DNA of 64,000 nucleotides from NCBI RefSeq assembly GCF_042680565.1, contig NZ_JBHUEJ010000027.1, positions 62,001 to 126,000 of the forward strand, written 5' to 3'. A model generated the notes under the pieces. That model did no database searches. It was not told where the DNA came from and was given only the letters and a program-made list of their open reading frames with translations. The translations under genes and the position numbers were made by a program. Shown one piece after another: positions 26,441-35,984 of this stretch. Within the stretch, counting starts at the first letter, position 1. Every line of letters begins with the position of its first letter. The DNA comes from Ottowia flava. GTDB taxonomy: Bacteria; Pseudomonadota; Gammaproteobacteria; Burkholderiales; Burkholderiaceae_C.

Positions 26441-26518
26441 ATCGAGTCTCCTGCGAGGTTGGGGAGCGAGCTCAGCGGGACTTCTTGGGCTCGGTTGGTG
26501 ATGGAACTTGAATGTACA

Positions 26519-26528
26519 TGTCTAGACA
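26519..26528. promoter_or_regulatory. HutC-type operator 1
   Basis: Perfect 10-bp palindrome TGTCTAGACA, 79 bp upstream of the binding-protein gene. It has the TGTnTAnACA form bound by HutC/FadR-subfamily GntR repressors. An identical sequence lies 71 bp away. Confidence 0.75.
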
Positions 26529-26588
26529 AGTGGAGTGCAAGACATTTAATTCGGGGTTTTCCCTGGAAGAATTCGATCTTGACTAGGG

Positions 26589-26600
26589 TTGTCTAGACAA
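26589..26600. promoter_or_regulatory. HutC-type operator 2
   Basis: Perfect 12-bp palindrome TTGTCTAGACAA ending 22 bp before the hutC ATG. It shares its core with operator 1. Repressor bound here would block hutC itself, and with operator 1 could close the divergent promoter region by looping. Confidence 0.8.
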
Positions 26601-26622
26601 TAATCCGACTACGCTCAGGGCA

Positions 26623-27360
26623 ATGAATTCCGGAAAATCCACCGCAACCTACCTGCGCATCAAGGACCACCTGCAGGACGGCCTGGCCGTCGGGCGTTGG
26701 CCGCCGGGGGCACAAATGCCGTCAGAAGCCGAGCTGGTCGCGCAGTTCGGCGCCAGCCGCATGACCGTCGGGCGCGCGGTGCGCGAGCTGCAGGCCGAAG
26801 GCTTTGTGGAACGGGTGCAAGGCGTCGGCACCTTTGCCGCGCAGCCCTATCGCGCCTCGTCCACGCTGACGATCCGCGACATTCACACCGAGATCAGCGA
26901 GCGCGGGCGCCGGCACGCGGCGCGCGTTAAGCTGGTGCGCGAGGAGCCCTTGCCCGCGCGCGTAGCGCCGCAACTGGGGTTACCCGCCGGTGCGCGCGTC
27001 TTCCACTCGGTGATCGTTCACTTCGAGGATGAGGTCGCCCTGCTGTGCGAGGACCGTTGGGTCAACCCCGAGGTGGTGCCCAACTATCTAGATGTGGACC
27101 TGGCCAAAAAAACCCCCACCGAATACCTGCTGGAGGTCGCCCCGCTGTGGAAGGCCAATTACTCCATCGAAGCCAGCCACCCCACGCGTGCCGAAGCGCG
27201 CTGGCTCGGCATTCCGGCCGACGCGCCATGCCTGGTGATCCAGCGACGGACTGAGAGCAAGGGCGCGCCTGTGACGTCGGTGCGCATGGTGTACCCGGGG
27301 TCGCGCCACGCACTGGAAGGCGCCTTCAGCGCCGACGCGTCGGAGCGCCGCGGGCGCTGA
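26623..27360 (+). CDS. hutC: histidine utilisation repressor, GntR/HutC family
   Basis: The 245-aa regulator has an N-terminal GntR winged helix (RIKDHLQDGLAVGRWPPGAQMPSEAELVAQFGASRMTVGR, written in pieces: start YLRIKDHLQDG, helix-turn-helix PSEAELVAQFGASRMTVGRA). A UTRA ligand-binding domain follows (CEDRWVNPEVVPNYLDVDLA and YSIEASHPTRAEARWLGI). In this family urocanate binding releases the DNA. It is divergent from the liv-hut operon with two matching operators between, and convergent with hutH, whose stop lies 24 bp away. Confidence 0.95.
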   Translation: MNSGKSTATYLRIKDHLQDGLAVGRWPPGAQMPSEAELVAQFGASRMTVGRAVRELQAEGFVERVQGVGTFAAQPYRASSTLTIRDIHTEISERGRRHAARVKLVREEPLPARVAPQLGLPAGARVFHSVIVHFEDEVALLCEDRWVNPEVVPNYLDVDLAKKTPTEYLLEVAPLWKANYSIEASHPTRAEARWLGIPADAPCLVIQRRTESKGAPVTSVRMVYPGSRHALEGAFSADASERRGR

Positions 27361-27384
27361 TGCGGCGCCGCGGCCGGGCTTGAT

Positions 27385-28944
27385 TCAGGCAGACAGGGCG
27401 GCCGCACTCGGCAGGATCGCGTGCAGCGCCTCGCCGTGCGGCAGCAGCGCCCAGACGCGCATGTGCTCCACATCCGTCGCCAGGTAGCGGTCCTGTTCGA
27501 CAAACGCCACCTGCTGGCGGATGGCGGCAATCTCCGTTTCGACCAACGGGGCCGAGCGCAGTGACTGCGGCGAGCGCTTGAGCTCGATGCCCTGGCAAGC
27601 GGCCATGGCCTCGATGCCCACCATCACCGCCGCGTTGTTGACCATCTCGCCCAGACGGCGCGCGCCGTAGGTCGCCATGGACACATGGTCTTCCTGGTTG
27701 GCCGATGTGGGCAGGCTGGTCACGCTGCTGGGGGTTGCCAGGCATTGGTTCTCCGCCGCCAGCGCCGCCGCGGTGACTTGCGCGATCATGAAGCCGGAGT
27801 TCAACCCGCCGTCGCGCACCAGGAAGGGCGGCAGCCCCGACAGGGTCGAATCCAGCATGAGCGCCAGGCGCCGCTCGGACATGGCGCCGATTTCGGCCAC
27901 CGCCAACGCGATGATGTCCGCGGCAAAGGCCACCGGCTCGGCGTGGAAGTTGCCGCCGGAGATGACCTCTCCCGTGTCGGTGAACACCAGCGGGTTGTCT
28001 GACGCTGCATTCGCTTCGATGCTGAGCGTGCGCGCGGCGTAGTGCAGGTTGTCCAGGCACGCGCCCATTACCTGGGGTATGCAGCGGATCGAATACGGGT
28101 CTTGCACGCGCCCGCAATCGGCGTGGCCCAGCACGATGGCGCTGCCAGCCAGCAGCGTGCGCATGGCGCCGGCCACAGCCACCTGGCCCGACTGCCCGCG
28201 CGCCGCGTGAATGCGCGCGTCAAACGGTTTGACCGATCCCTGAATGGCTTCCAGCGACAGGGCGCCCGCGAGCAGCGCGGCTGCAAAGACGTTTTCGGCG
28301 CCGAACAGGCCGGCCAGCGCCAGCGCCGTCGACACCTGTGTGCCGTTCAGCAGCGCCAAGCCCTCTTTGGGGCCGAGCACGAAGGGCTCCAGCCCGATTG
28401 AGCGCATCGCTTGCGCACCGCTGACGACGCTGCCATCGGCCAGCGTCGCCTCGCCTTCGCCGATCAGCACGCAGGCCAGGTGCGCCAGCGGCGCCAGATC
28501 GCCCGACGCGCCGACCGAGCCTTTGGCCGGAATCTGCGGCGTGACGCCGGCATTCGCCAACGCCAGCAAGGCCGCCGCCAGCGCGGGCCGCACGCCGGAA
28601 TGGCCGCGCGCCAGGCTGATCGCCTTGGTCGCCAGCACCAGGCGCACCACGGCGGGTTTCAGCGCCTCACCCGTGCCCACGCTGTGCGACAGCACCAGGT
28701 TGCGCTGCAACTCGGCCAGGTGGGTTGGCCCGATCTTGGTGCTGGCCAGCTTGCCAAAGCCGGTGTTGATGCCGTAGACCACCTGGTCGCGCGCCACGAT
28801 GTCGCTCACCACCGCCTGGGCCGCCTGCATCGCGCCTTGCGAGTCATCGGCCAGTGCCAGCGTCACGCCGCCTTCATAGATGCGGCGCAGCGTCGGCAGG
28901 GTGACAGAGCCGGGTTGCAGGATCAGGTGCGGGGGTGTGGTCAT
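27385..28944 (-). CDS. hutH: histidine ammonia-lyase
   Basis: This 519-aa enzyme deaminates L-histidine to trans-urocanate, the entry step of the pathway. The self-forming MIO cofactor triad is Ala146-Ser147-Gly148 in GSVGASGDLAPLAH. Other family stretches are VYGINTGFGKLAST and SLPTSANQEDHVSMATYGAR. It is a separate leftward unit, convergent with hutC, and lies outside the HutC-controlled operon. No TGTCTAGACA site is seen in the ~200 bp upstream of its start. Confidence 0.96.
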   Translation of the reverse strand: MTTPPHLILQPGSVTLPTLRRIYEGGVTLALADDSQGAMQAAQAVVSDIVARDQVVYGINTGFGKLASTKIGPTHLAELQRNLVLSHSVGTGEALKPAVVRLVLATKAISLARGHSGVRPALAAALLALANAGVTPQIPAKGSVGASGDLAPLAHLACVLIGEGEATLADGSVVSGAQAMRSIGLEPFVLGPKEGLALLNGTQVSTALALAGLFGAENVFAAALLAGALSLEAIQGSVKPFDARIHAARGQSGQVAVAGAMRTLLAGSAIVLGHADCGRVQDPYSIRCIPQVMGACLDNLHYAARTLSIEANAASDNPLVFTDTGEVISGGNFHAEPVAFAADIIALAVAEIGAMSERRLALMLDSTLSGLPPFLVRDGGLNSGFMIAQVTAAALAAENQCLATPSSVTSLPTSANQEDHVSMATYGARRLGEMVNNAAVMVGIEAMAACQGIELKRSPQSLRSAPLVETEIAAIRQQVAFVEQDRYLATDVEHMRVWALLPHGEALHAILPSAAALSA

Positions 28945-29151
28945 GGCGGCGTCCGGTTGGGCTGAGAGCGGGCGAAGTTAGCACGATCTCCCTGCGCTGG
29001 CGATGCCGATCAACCCGCGGCGAGACGCGGCGCAGGCCCAGTCGTCACCGGGACCGAGCGGGCGTGCCAGGCGCCGCGCCCACCTTGCGCGACAATCCCC
29101 GGTTGGGCACGCTGCCCGTCTGTTTGTCTGCCCTCCGTCCTGTTGTTGCCT

Positions 29152-31161
<2,010 letters not shown>

Positions 31162-31267
31162 AGGCCGGGCGCCGCAGCGCCGAGCGGTGCACCGGTGGAC
31201 GTTGGCCATGGCTAGCCACGCGAGCGATTGCGACAGGTCGTAACGATTTGAGCCTGGAGCTAGTAGC

Positions 31268-31289
31268 GTTCCCAATGGGAACCTTCCCA
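31268..31289 (+). promoter_or_regulatory. conserved element upstream of the 454-aa effector-like gene
   Basis: Sequence GTTCCCAATGGGAACCTTCCCA; its first 15 bases form a perfect inverted repeat (GTTCCC-AAT-GGGAAC). A related element (33368-33390) precedes the lipase gene in the same orientation, giving the shared form TTCCCrATGGsAACCTyCCCA. It ends 65 bp before the ATG. A common regulator is inferred. Confidence 0.5.
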
Positions 31290-31354
31290 GCTAGCTCGTT
31301 GGCGCTTCGGGCCGTAGCCTTGCTGTCATCTGTTTGACATAAAAGAGGTTTTCC

Positions 31355-32719
31355 ATGTCCGACGTCGCCGCCGTCACGAACAATATCCAGCAACGCACCC
31401 ACGACGATGGTTTCCTCTGGCTGAGCCGCAATGGCAACCTGAAGGAAACGGTCAAGGATTTCAAAGGCTTGACCACCGACGAGCGCAACCAAGTCGTGGA
31501 AGGCCTGACGGATGCCGATCTGCAGGAACTGGCCGACGACGTCAATGCCAACGGCGTCGGCGGCGCCAATGGCCTGTCGGCCGACGAGAAGCGAGACCTG
31601 TTCAATACCCTGGCCGACGGACTGGACGGCGCGCAAGTGGGTCGCCTCGCGAAGGCCTTTGACGACCGCGATGACGTCATGGCTTTGGGTCAGGCCGTGG
31701 CGCAGCACGCCGATTCGGAAACCAAGGTCGACTTCATCAAGGAGATGGCGCCGCGCACGCAGGACAAGGATCAGGACAGTGGGATCATGGTCGGCGGCTC
31801 GTGGAGCGAGAAGGGCGACAAGGAGGCCGAAGCCATCCTCGACGTGCTCAGCAGCATGGGCAACGATCCGGACGGGTTCAACAAGGCAGTGGGTACGCTG
31901 GACGAAACCACTTTGCATGCGGTGGCCGAGGCGGGCATCAACCAGCATGCCACCTATGGCGAAGCCAGCGTCAGCGTATCGCATGACCCCAAGCAGCTGA
32001 CCGCTCTGCTGGACGCAGCAGCCAAGAGCAGTGACCCCGCCGTGAAAGCCCGCGTGTTTGACGCTGGCGCATCTGCCTTGCAGAGCATGCGGGACAACAC
32101 GAAGTTTCCCGTGGTAAGCGTCGGCACCGACGATGCGGCCAAGCAGGTCACCGGCAAGTTGACCACGCTGCTGAACAGCGACGTGCGCGGCATCACGCAC
32201 GAATTGAACCAGCATGACCAGTATGGCAAGGGCTTGTCGACCTACACCTCGGAAGTCTTGCGTGCGGGTGAAAGCGGTCAGAAAATCCTGGGTGAGCAGC
32301 TGGCGCAACTGCAGGGCGCAGGCACCGGCCTGTCGCCCATCGAGTTCATGGAACAGACCGCCAATGGCTCGACCGGAAAGGACTACTACCAAAATGCCGA
32401 ATCCCTGGGCTACTTCACCGGCGCCATGCGCAATGGCCTGGAGGCGCAGAACGCTGATGCGACCGCGAATGGAACCATGATCAAGGGTATCTTCGGCGCC
32501 GCCATTGGTGCGCTGTCGCTCGGCCGGGCCGGCGGCAGCGCCACCTTGCTCACGAACACGATGGTGGACGCTGTGGTCTCCAGCGCCAATGGCGACCGCA
32601 CCAAGCTTGGCCAGGCACTGCAGGACTTGGCGGTCCCGGTCGATGCCAACGGCGAGCGTTATCAGGGCCCGGCCACTTCCATCTTCGACAGCACGCTTGC
32701 CCGCGTGCGCGCCGGTTGA
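31355..32719 (+). CDS. hypothetical soluble protein, candidate antibacterial effector
   Basis: I do not recognise this 454-aa protein. It has no signal peptide. Residues ~35-110 are acidic helical segments built on repeated LTxxERxxLxxGL / LDGAQVGRLAKAF-like units, with strong dipole-like periodicity. A hydrophobic glycine/alanine stretch (GIFGAAIGALSLGRAGGS) occurs at about residues 375-395, and HELNQH occurs near residue 283. AGAGG precedes the ATG. Its stop overlaps the start of a lipoprotein gene by one base, the layout of an effector with a periplasmic immunity protein. The upstream element is shared with the lipase gene 2 kb away. No secretion gene or PAAR/VgrG is nearby. Function is inferred from context only. 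Confidence 0.75.
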   Translation: MSDVAAVTNNIQQRTHDDGFLWLSRNGNLKETVKDFKGLTTDERNQVVEGLTDADLQELADDVNANGVGGANGLSADEKRDLFNTLADGLDGAQVGRLAKAFDDRDDVMALGQAVAQHADSETKVDFIKEMAPRTQDKDQDSGIMVGGSWSEKGDKEAEAILDVLSSMGNDPDGFNKAVGTLDETTLHAVAEAGINQHATYGEASVSVSHDPKQLTALLDAAAKSSDPAVKARVFDAGASALQSMRDNTKFPVVSVGTDDAAKQVTGKLTTLLNSDVRGITHELNQHDQYGKGLSTYTSEVLRAGESGQKILGEQLAQLQGAGTGLSPIEFMEQTANGSTGKDYYQNAESLGYFTGAMRNGLEAQNADATANGTMIKGIFGAAIGALSLGRAGGSATLLTNTMVDAVVSSANGDRTKLGQALQDLAVPVDANGERYQGPATSIFDSTLARVRAG

Positions 32720-33213
32720 TGTCAAGGCTGTCGGCGACATGCCGCCCCGCGTGGGCGGCTGCGCTGCTGGCAGGCGCGATGGTGCTTTTGGCGGGTTGTG
32801 GCGACTGCGCCGCGGATAGCGACCGCGTGCTCAGCGACACGCTTGAACACCTGGCCGCAGGCACGCGCCCCTTTTCACACACCGGGACCGGGAGTCTGGG
32901 CTTTGACGGCGCCATCGTGCGACTCAAGGAGCTGGACCGCGGCAAATCCGCGCGCTATTGCGGCAATCGCTTTGCTGCCGAGCCCGGTTTGTCGGATGCG
33001 GCCATCGTGGCGGACCTGAGCCGCCAACTCGGTGCTGGCTGGGGCGCGGTGCAGGAAGTGCCCGCCACTCAAACCTCAGTCAAGATCTACCGCTGGCAGA
33101 GCGATTGCTCCAAGCGCTTCTATGCTGTGATGGCGCATGGCGCACGGATACACGGCCCGGACGGCCAAGCGTTTCGGCCGCTGGTGACGATGTACCCGTG
33201 CGGCGGCGCCTGA
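32719..33213 (+). CDS. small lipoprotein, candidate immunity protein
   Basis: This 164-aa protein has a lipoprotein signal peptide with lipobox LLAGC (cysteine at about residue 26) after AALLAGAMV. The mature part has five further cysteines (including CGDC, RYCGN, SDCSK and the C-terminal YPCGG), suggesting disulphides in the periplasm. ATG 32719 shares its A with the upstream TGA; TTG 32716 is the alternative. Tight coupling to the 454-aa gene and the predicted location fit an immunity protein against a toxin delivered to the periplasm. No family was recognised. Confidence 0.75.
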   Translation: MSRLSATCRPAWAAALLAGAMVLLAGCGDCAADSDRVLSDTLEHLAAGTRPFSHTGTGSLGFDGAIVRLKELDRGKSARYCGNRFAAEPGLSDAAIVADLSRQLGAGWGAVQEVPATQTSVKIYRWQSDCSKRFYAVMAHGARIHGPDGQAFRPLVTMYPCGGA

Positions 33214-33253
33214 GCCGAGGTTGACGCGGCGACGGCGACGCAGTTCGCGGATT

Positions 33254-33292
33254 GCTATAAATGTGGTAGCTTTTTGCGCAATGTGGGTTGGC
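33254..33292 (+). repeat. short interspersed repeat, copy 7 (5' part only)
   Basis: GCTATAAATGTGGTAGCTTT and TTGCGCAATG match the left half of the family; the right half is not recognisable. It lies between the two effector-like units. Confidence 0.55.
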
Positions 33293-33367
33293 ACCGGCGC
33301 CCGAATCTTGTGCGTCGACACGTTGCTTGGGCTGCGCATAGGTGCGCTCTGGGGCTGGATAGGTAGT

Positions 33368-33390
33368 CTTCCCGATGGCAACCTCCCCAA
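33368..33390 (+). promoter_or_regulatory. conserved element upstream of the lipase gene
   Basis: CTTCCCGATGGCAACCTCCC followed by CAA matches the element at 31268-31289 (TTCCCrATGGsAACCTyCCCA) but its inverted repeat is imperfect. A CTAGACTGCG promoter-like stretch follows at 33413. It ends 114 bp before the lipase ATG. Confidence 0.5.
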
Positions 33391-33503
33391 TGGGCAAGCG
33401 GCCTCGCCGTGCCTAGACTGCGGGGTATGACGCTGTGGTGACATGGCGGTTTCCTTCTCACGTTGCGCCGCACCGGCAAGCGGCCCACCAAGGGGGCAGA
33501 TTC

Positions 33504-35096
33504 ATGACCAGCTTGTCCGCGACCGTCCGCTGCAGTATTGACTCCGGGCCGCCTTCCTCGCACGGCACGTCGCACGCGTTGGCGATCGATACGCGCCGAG
33601 GCTATCCCGTCGGCGACGGATCATTTGCTGGCCAGGTGCGCGGCACTCAAGCTCAGCCCGAGCTCGACCTGCAGTTCGCGATGATGGCCAACGACGCCTA
33701 CAAGGCCAAAGGCCCGGGTCCCACCGGCACCGCGTCGGAGCGGGAATTGGCGGCCGCGGGCTGGCACCGCCTGACCCCCGCCGGCGACCACTTGGCGGAT
33801 GCAGAGGGCCGTCGGATTCCGATAGATGCGCAGCTGTTGCACGATCCCAAGACTGGCTTTGACGCTGCCATTTATCAGAACGACCAGGGCCAGTACGTCT
33901 TGGCCTACCGCGGTACCGACAACTGGAGCCTTGGGCAGGGTGGTGACTCCCGTGCCAATGCCGGTCAGGCTTCCGGTCTGGCCGTCGGCCAATATGAGCA
34001 GGGGGTTGAACTGGCCCACCGGGCCAGTGAAGTTTTCGGTCAAGGCAACTTCGCCATAACGGGGCACTCGCTCGGCGGTGGATTGGCCTCCGCCGCCATG
34101 CTGGCGGTGGGCGCGCCTGGTGTGACCTTCAATGCCTCGGGCCTGAGCGACAACACGATGCGCCACCTGGGCGTTGAAAACCCCAACGCCGCGCGCGCGG
34201 ACTTGGCCGAGAACGGCCAGATCCGCCGCTACAACGTGCAAGGCGAGCTGCTGACCAACCTGCAGCAGGGTTCGATGCTGCCGGACGCCGTGGGCCACGA
34301 GCTGCGCGTGGACAAGCCCGACCGGCGTACCCGCAACCCCATCACCTTGCACGGTGGCAGCGGAGAGGGTGCCTCTTACGTCGAGGCATTGCGCTTGCAC
34401 GATGCGCGCGAGATCCGTCAGGCGCCCTCTCTTGGCCGGCTGAGCGAACACTGGCACGAATCCAAGTTCAAGGCTGCCGCGGCGGCTGGGGAGCAGTTGG
34501 CCGGTCTGGCATCGGACGCTGCCCGGATCGGCGCTCACGCGCTGGAAGAAATGGGCGTTGCGGTGCGCGATGGCGCGAGCCATGGTCGTATGGTCGAAGG
34601 CGTGGGTCGCGCCGCCGGCAGCGCCGCGAACGGCGTCATCGATGTGGGCGCCAAGACGATGGAGCGTGGTGCCGATCTGACCGGCGACCTGGCCAGGGAA
34701 GTCGGCACCCTGGGTGGCAACCTGTTGCGCGATGTGGGCCAAAGCGCAGGACTGGATTGGGCGCCTGCCGCCGAGGCGTTCGAAAACGCGGGCAACCGGG
34801 TCAACGATTGGGTCGACAACCTGGGCGCCAGTGCAGGTCGCGCCTTGGACAAGGGTGGCGACTTCGTCCAGGGCGCTCTGGATCTGATGGGCGCTGGCGC
34901 ACAACGGGCGCTGGAGAAGACGGCCGACGGTATCGAACGGGCGGGCCACAAGCTCGCCGATGGCACGGAATGGGTGAGCCGGCAGTCTGCCGACGGCGCT
35001 CAGTGGATGGGCCGCCGCACCTACGCCGCTGGACGCTGGGCTGCGGACCGCCTGAGCGACGTGGGCCGCCTCTTCAGCAACCCCTTCACGCGCTGA
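33504..35096 (+). CDS. class 3 lipase-domain protein, candidate phospholipase effector
   Basis: This 530-aa protein has no signal peptide. Residues ~50-250 form an alpha/beta hydrolase of lipase class 3 type: MANDAYKAKG, YVLAYRGTDNW, and the nucleophile elbow ITGHSLGGGLASAAML with Ser189. The last ~200 residues are a long amphipathic alanine/glycine-rich tail with recurring ~11-residue units (GAKTMERGADLTGDLA, SAGRALDKGGDFVQG, ALEKTADGIERAGHKLADG), resembling membrane-binding helices. ATG 33504 is preceded by a GGGGGCAG ribosome-binding region. A periplasmic ankyrin lipoprotein gene follows after 48 bp. This pairing is typical of antibacterial phospholipase effectors and their immunity proteins; the delivery route is unknown. 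Confidence 0.85.
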   Translation: MTSLSATVRCSIDSGPPSSHGTSHALAIDTRRGYPVGDGSFAGQVRGTQAQPELDLQFAMMANDAYKAKGPGPTGTASERELAAAGWHRLTPAGDHLADAEGRRIPIDAQLLHDPKTGFDAAIYQNDQGQYVLAYRGTDNWSLGQGGDSRANAGQASGLAVGQYEQGVELAHRASEVFGQGNFAITGHSLGGGLASAAMLAVGAPGVTFNASGLSDNTMRHLGVENPNAARADLAENGQIRRYNVQGELLTNLQQGSMLPDAVGHELRVDKPDRRTRNPITLHGGSGEGASYVEALRLHDAREIRQAPSLGRLSEHWHESKFKAAAAAGEQLAGLASDAARIGAHALEEMGVAVRDGASHGRMVEGVGRAAGSAANGVIDVGAKTMERGADLTGDLAREVGTLGGNLLRDVGQSAGLDWAPAAEAFENAGNRVNDWVDNLGASAGRALDKGGDFVQGALDLMGAGAQRALEKTADGIERAGHKLADGTEWVSRQSADGAQWMGRRTYAAGRWAADRLSDVGRLFSNPFTR

Positions 35097-35144
35097 TCGC
35101 CAGCCGGCTGTCGGCGGCCAGTGCCCCGCTAGACTGCGCCGTTG

Positions 35145-35930
35145 ATGCCCCTCTCAACCCACCCCCTCGTTCGCGCCGCCACATCGCAATACCGTCGCCA
35201 GTTGCTGGCGTGGCTTGCGGTGCTGGCGTTGCCTGCCTGCGGGCAGCAAGGAGCCGACATGGCCGAAGCCCCTCAGCGCAGTGAACTGTTCGGTTCTCCC
35301 CAGGCCGCCGCGCTCTACTCAGCAGCATCCAAGGGCGATCTGCCACGGGCGCGTCGGTTGATGGCCGAAGGCGCGAACCCGAACGCGTTCAACGCGCGTG
35401 AACAGAATTTGCTGGACGTGGCTATGGTCCAAGGTGATCGAAGGGCGTTTGACGGTCTGCTTGAATTGGGTGCGGACCCCGCTTTTCTGGGCGGCGCGCG
35501 AGATACGTCCATGCACTTCGCTGCCCAGTTCGAGGATCCCTACTGGCTCAAGGCCATGCTGACCAAAGGCGCCTCTCCCGACGCACGCAACGCAATGGAG
35601 GAGACACCCTTGTTCGCCGCCCTCGGCCCTACCACCGACAAGAACGTCCAGCTGCTGCTGGACGCGGGCGCGGACGTTCATGCCAGGAGCCGCTCTCGAC
35701 AAACGCTGCTCCACAAGGCCGCGAACATCAATGCGTTTGGCGACGTAGCCCGCTTTCTCGAGTTGGGTGTCGATCCCACCGCCAAGAACGACGTCGGCAA
35801 TACGTTTCAGGCCAGCTTCTTTCGGACGCCAGAGCGCGCTCTCAACTCAGGGGCTAAGGATGCCCGCGCGAAGGTCCGCGCGTGGCTGCGCGCTCACAAC
35901 ATTCCCATAGAGGAATCCGGCCAGCGCTGA
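35145..35930 (+). CDS. ankyrin-repeat lipoprotein, candidate immunity protein
   Basis: The 261-aa protein has a signal peptide with lipobox LALPAC, followed by about five ankyrin repeats (LYSAASKGDLPRARRLMAEG, NLLDVAMVQGDRRAFDGLLE, TSMHFAAQFEDPYWLKAMLT, TPLFAALGPTTDKNVQLLLD, TLLHKAANINAFGDVARFLE). ATG 35145 is used; TTG 35142 is an alternative. Ankyrin lipoproteins are known as periplasmic immunity partners of lipase effectors in several Proteobacteria, and its place directly behind the lipase gene fits. A TAGACTGCG promoter-like stretch just upstream (35130) could let it be expressed on its own. Confidence 0.85.
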   Translation: MPLSTHPLVRAATSQYRRQLLAWLAVLALPACGQQGADMAEAPQRSELFGSPQAAALYSAASKGDLPRARRLMAEGANPNAFNAREQNLLDVAMVQGDRRAFDGLLELGADPAFLGGARDTSMHFAAQFEDPYWLKAMLTKGASPDARNAMEETPLFAALGPTTDKNVQLLLDAGADVHARSRSRQTLLHKAANINAFGDVARFLELGVDPTAKNDVGNTFQASFFRTPERALNSGAKDARAKVRAWLRAHNIPIEESGQR

Positions 35931-35984
35931 AAGGGTCGGTCGGAAGCGCGAGAGCACGCCGCCCAGGACCGTCGCTCAGGCAGC

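Noticed and set aside
31268..31320. HrpL box or HrpX PIP box upstream of the effector-like gene
   Set aside because: GGAACC is present but no CCAC at 15-16 bases; TTCG half-sites are not at the PIP spacing.
32200..32220. HELNQH in the 454-aa protein as a zinc-protease motif
   Set aside because: HExxH is not met (HExxxH spacing instead), and no third ligand was apparent. Kept only as a note.
31355..35096. X-type IV secretion signal domain on the effector-like proteins
   Set aside because: No Gln-rich C-terminal XVIPCD-like region with its conserved motifs could be seen; delivery route left open.
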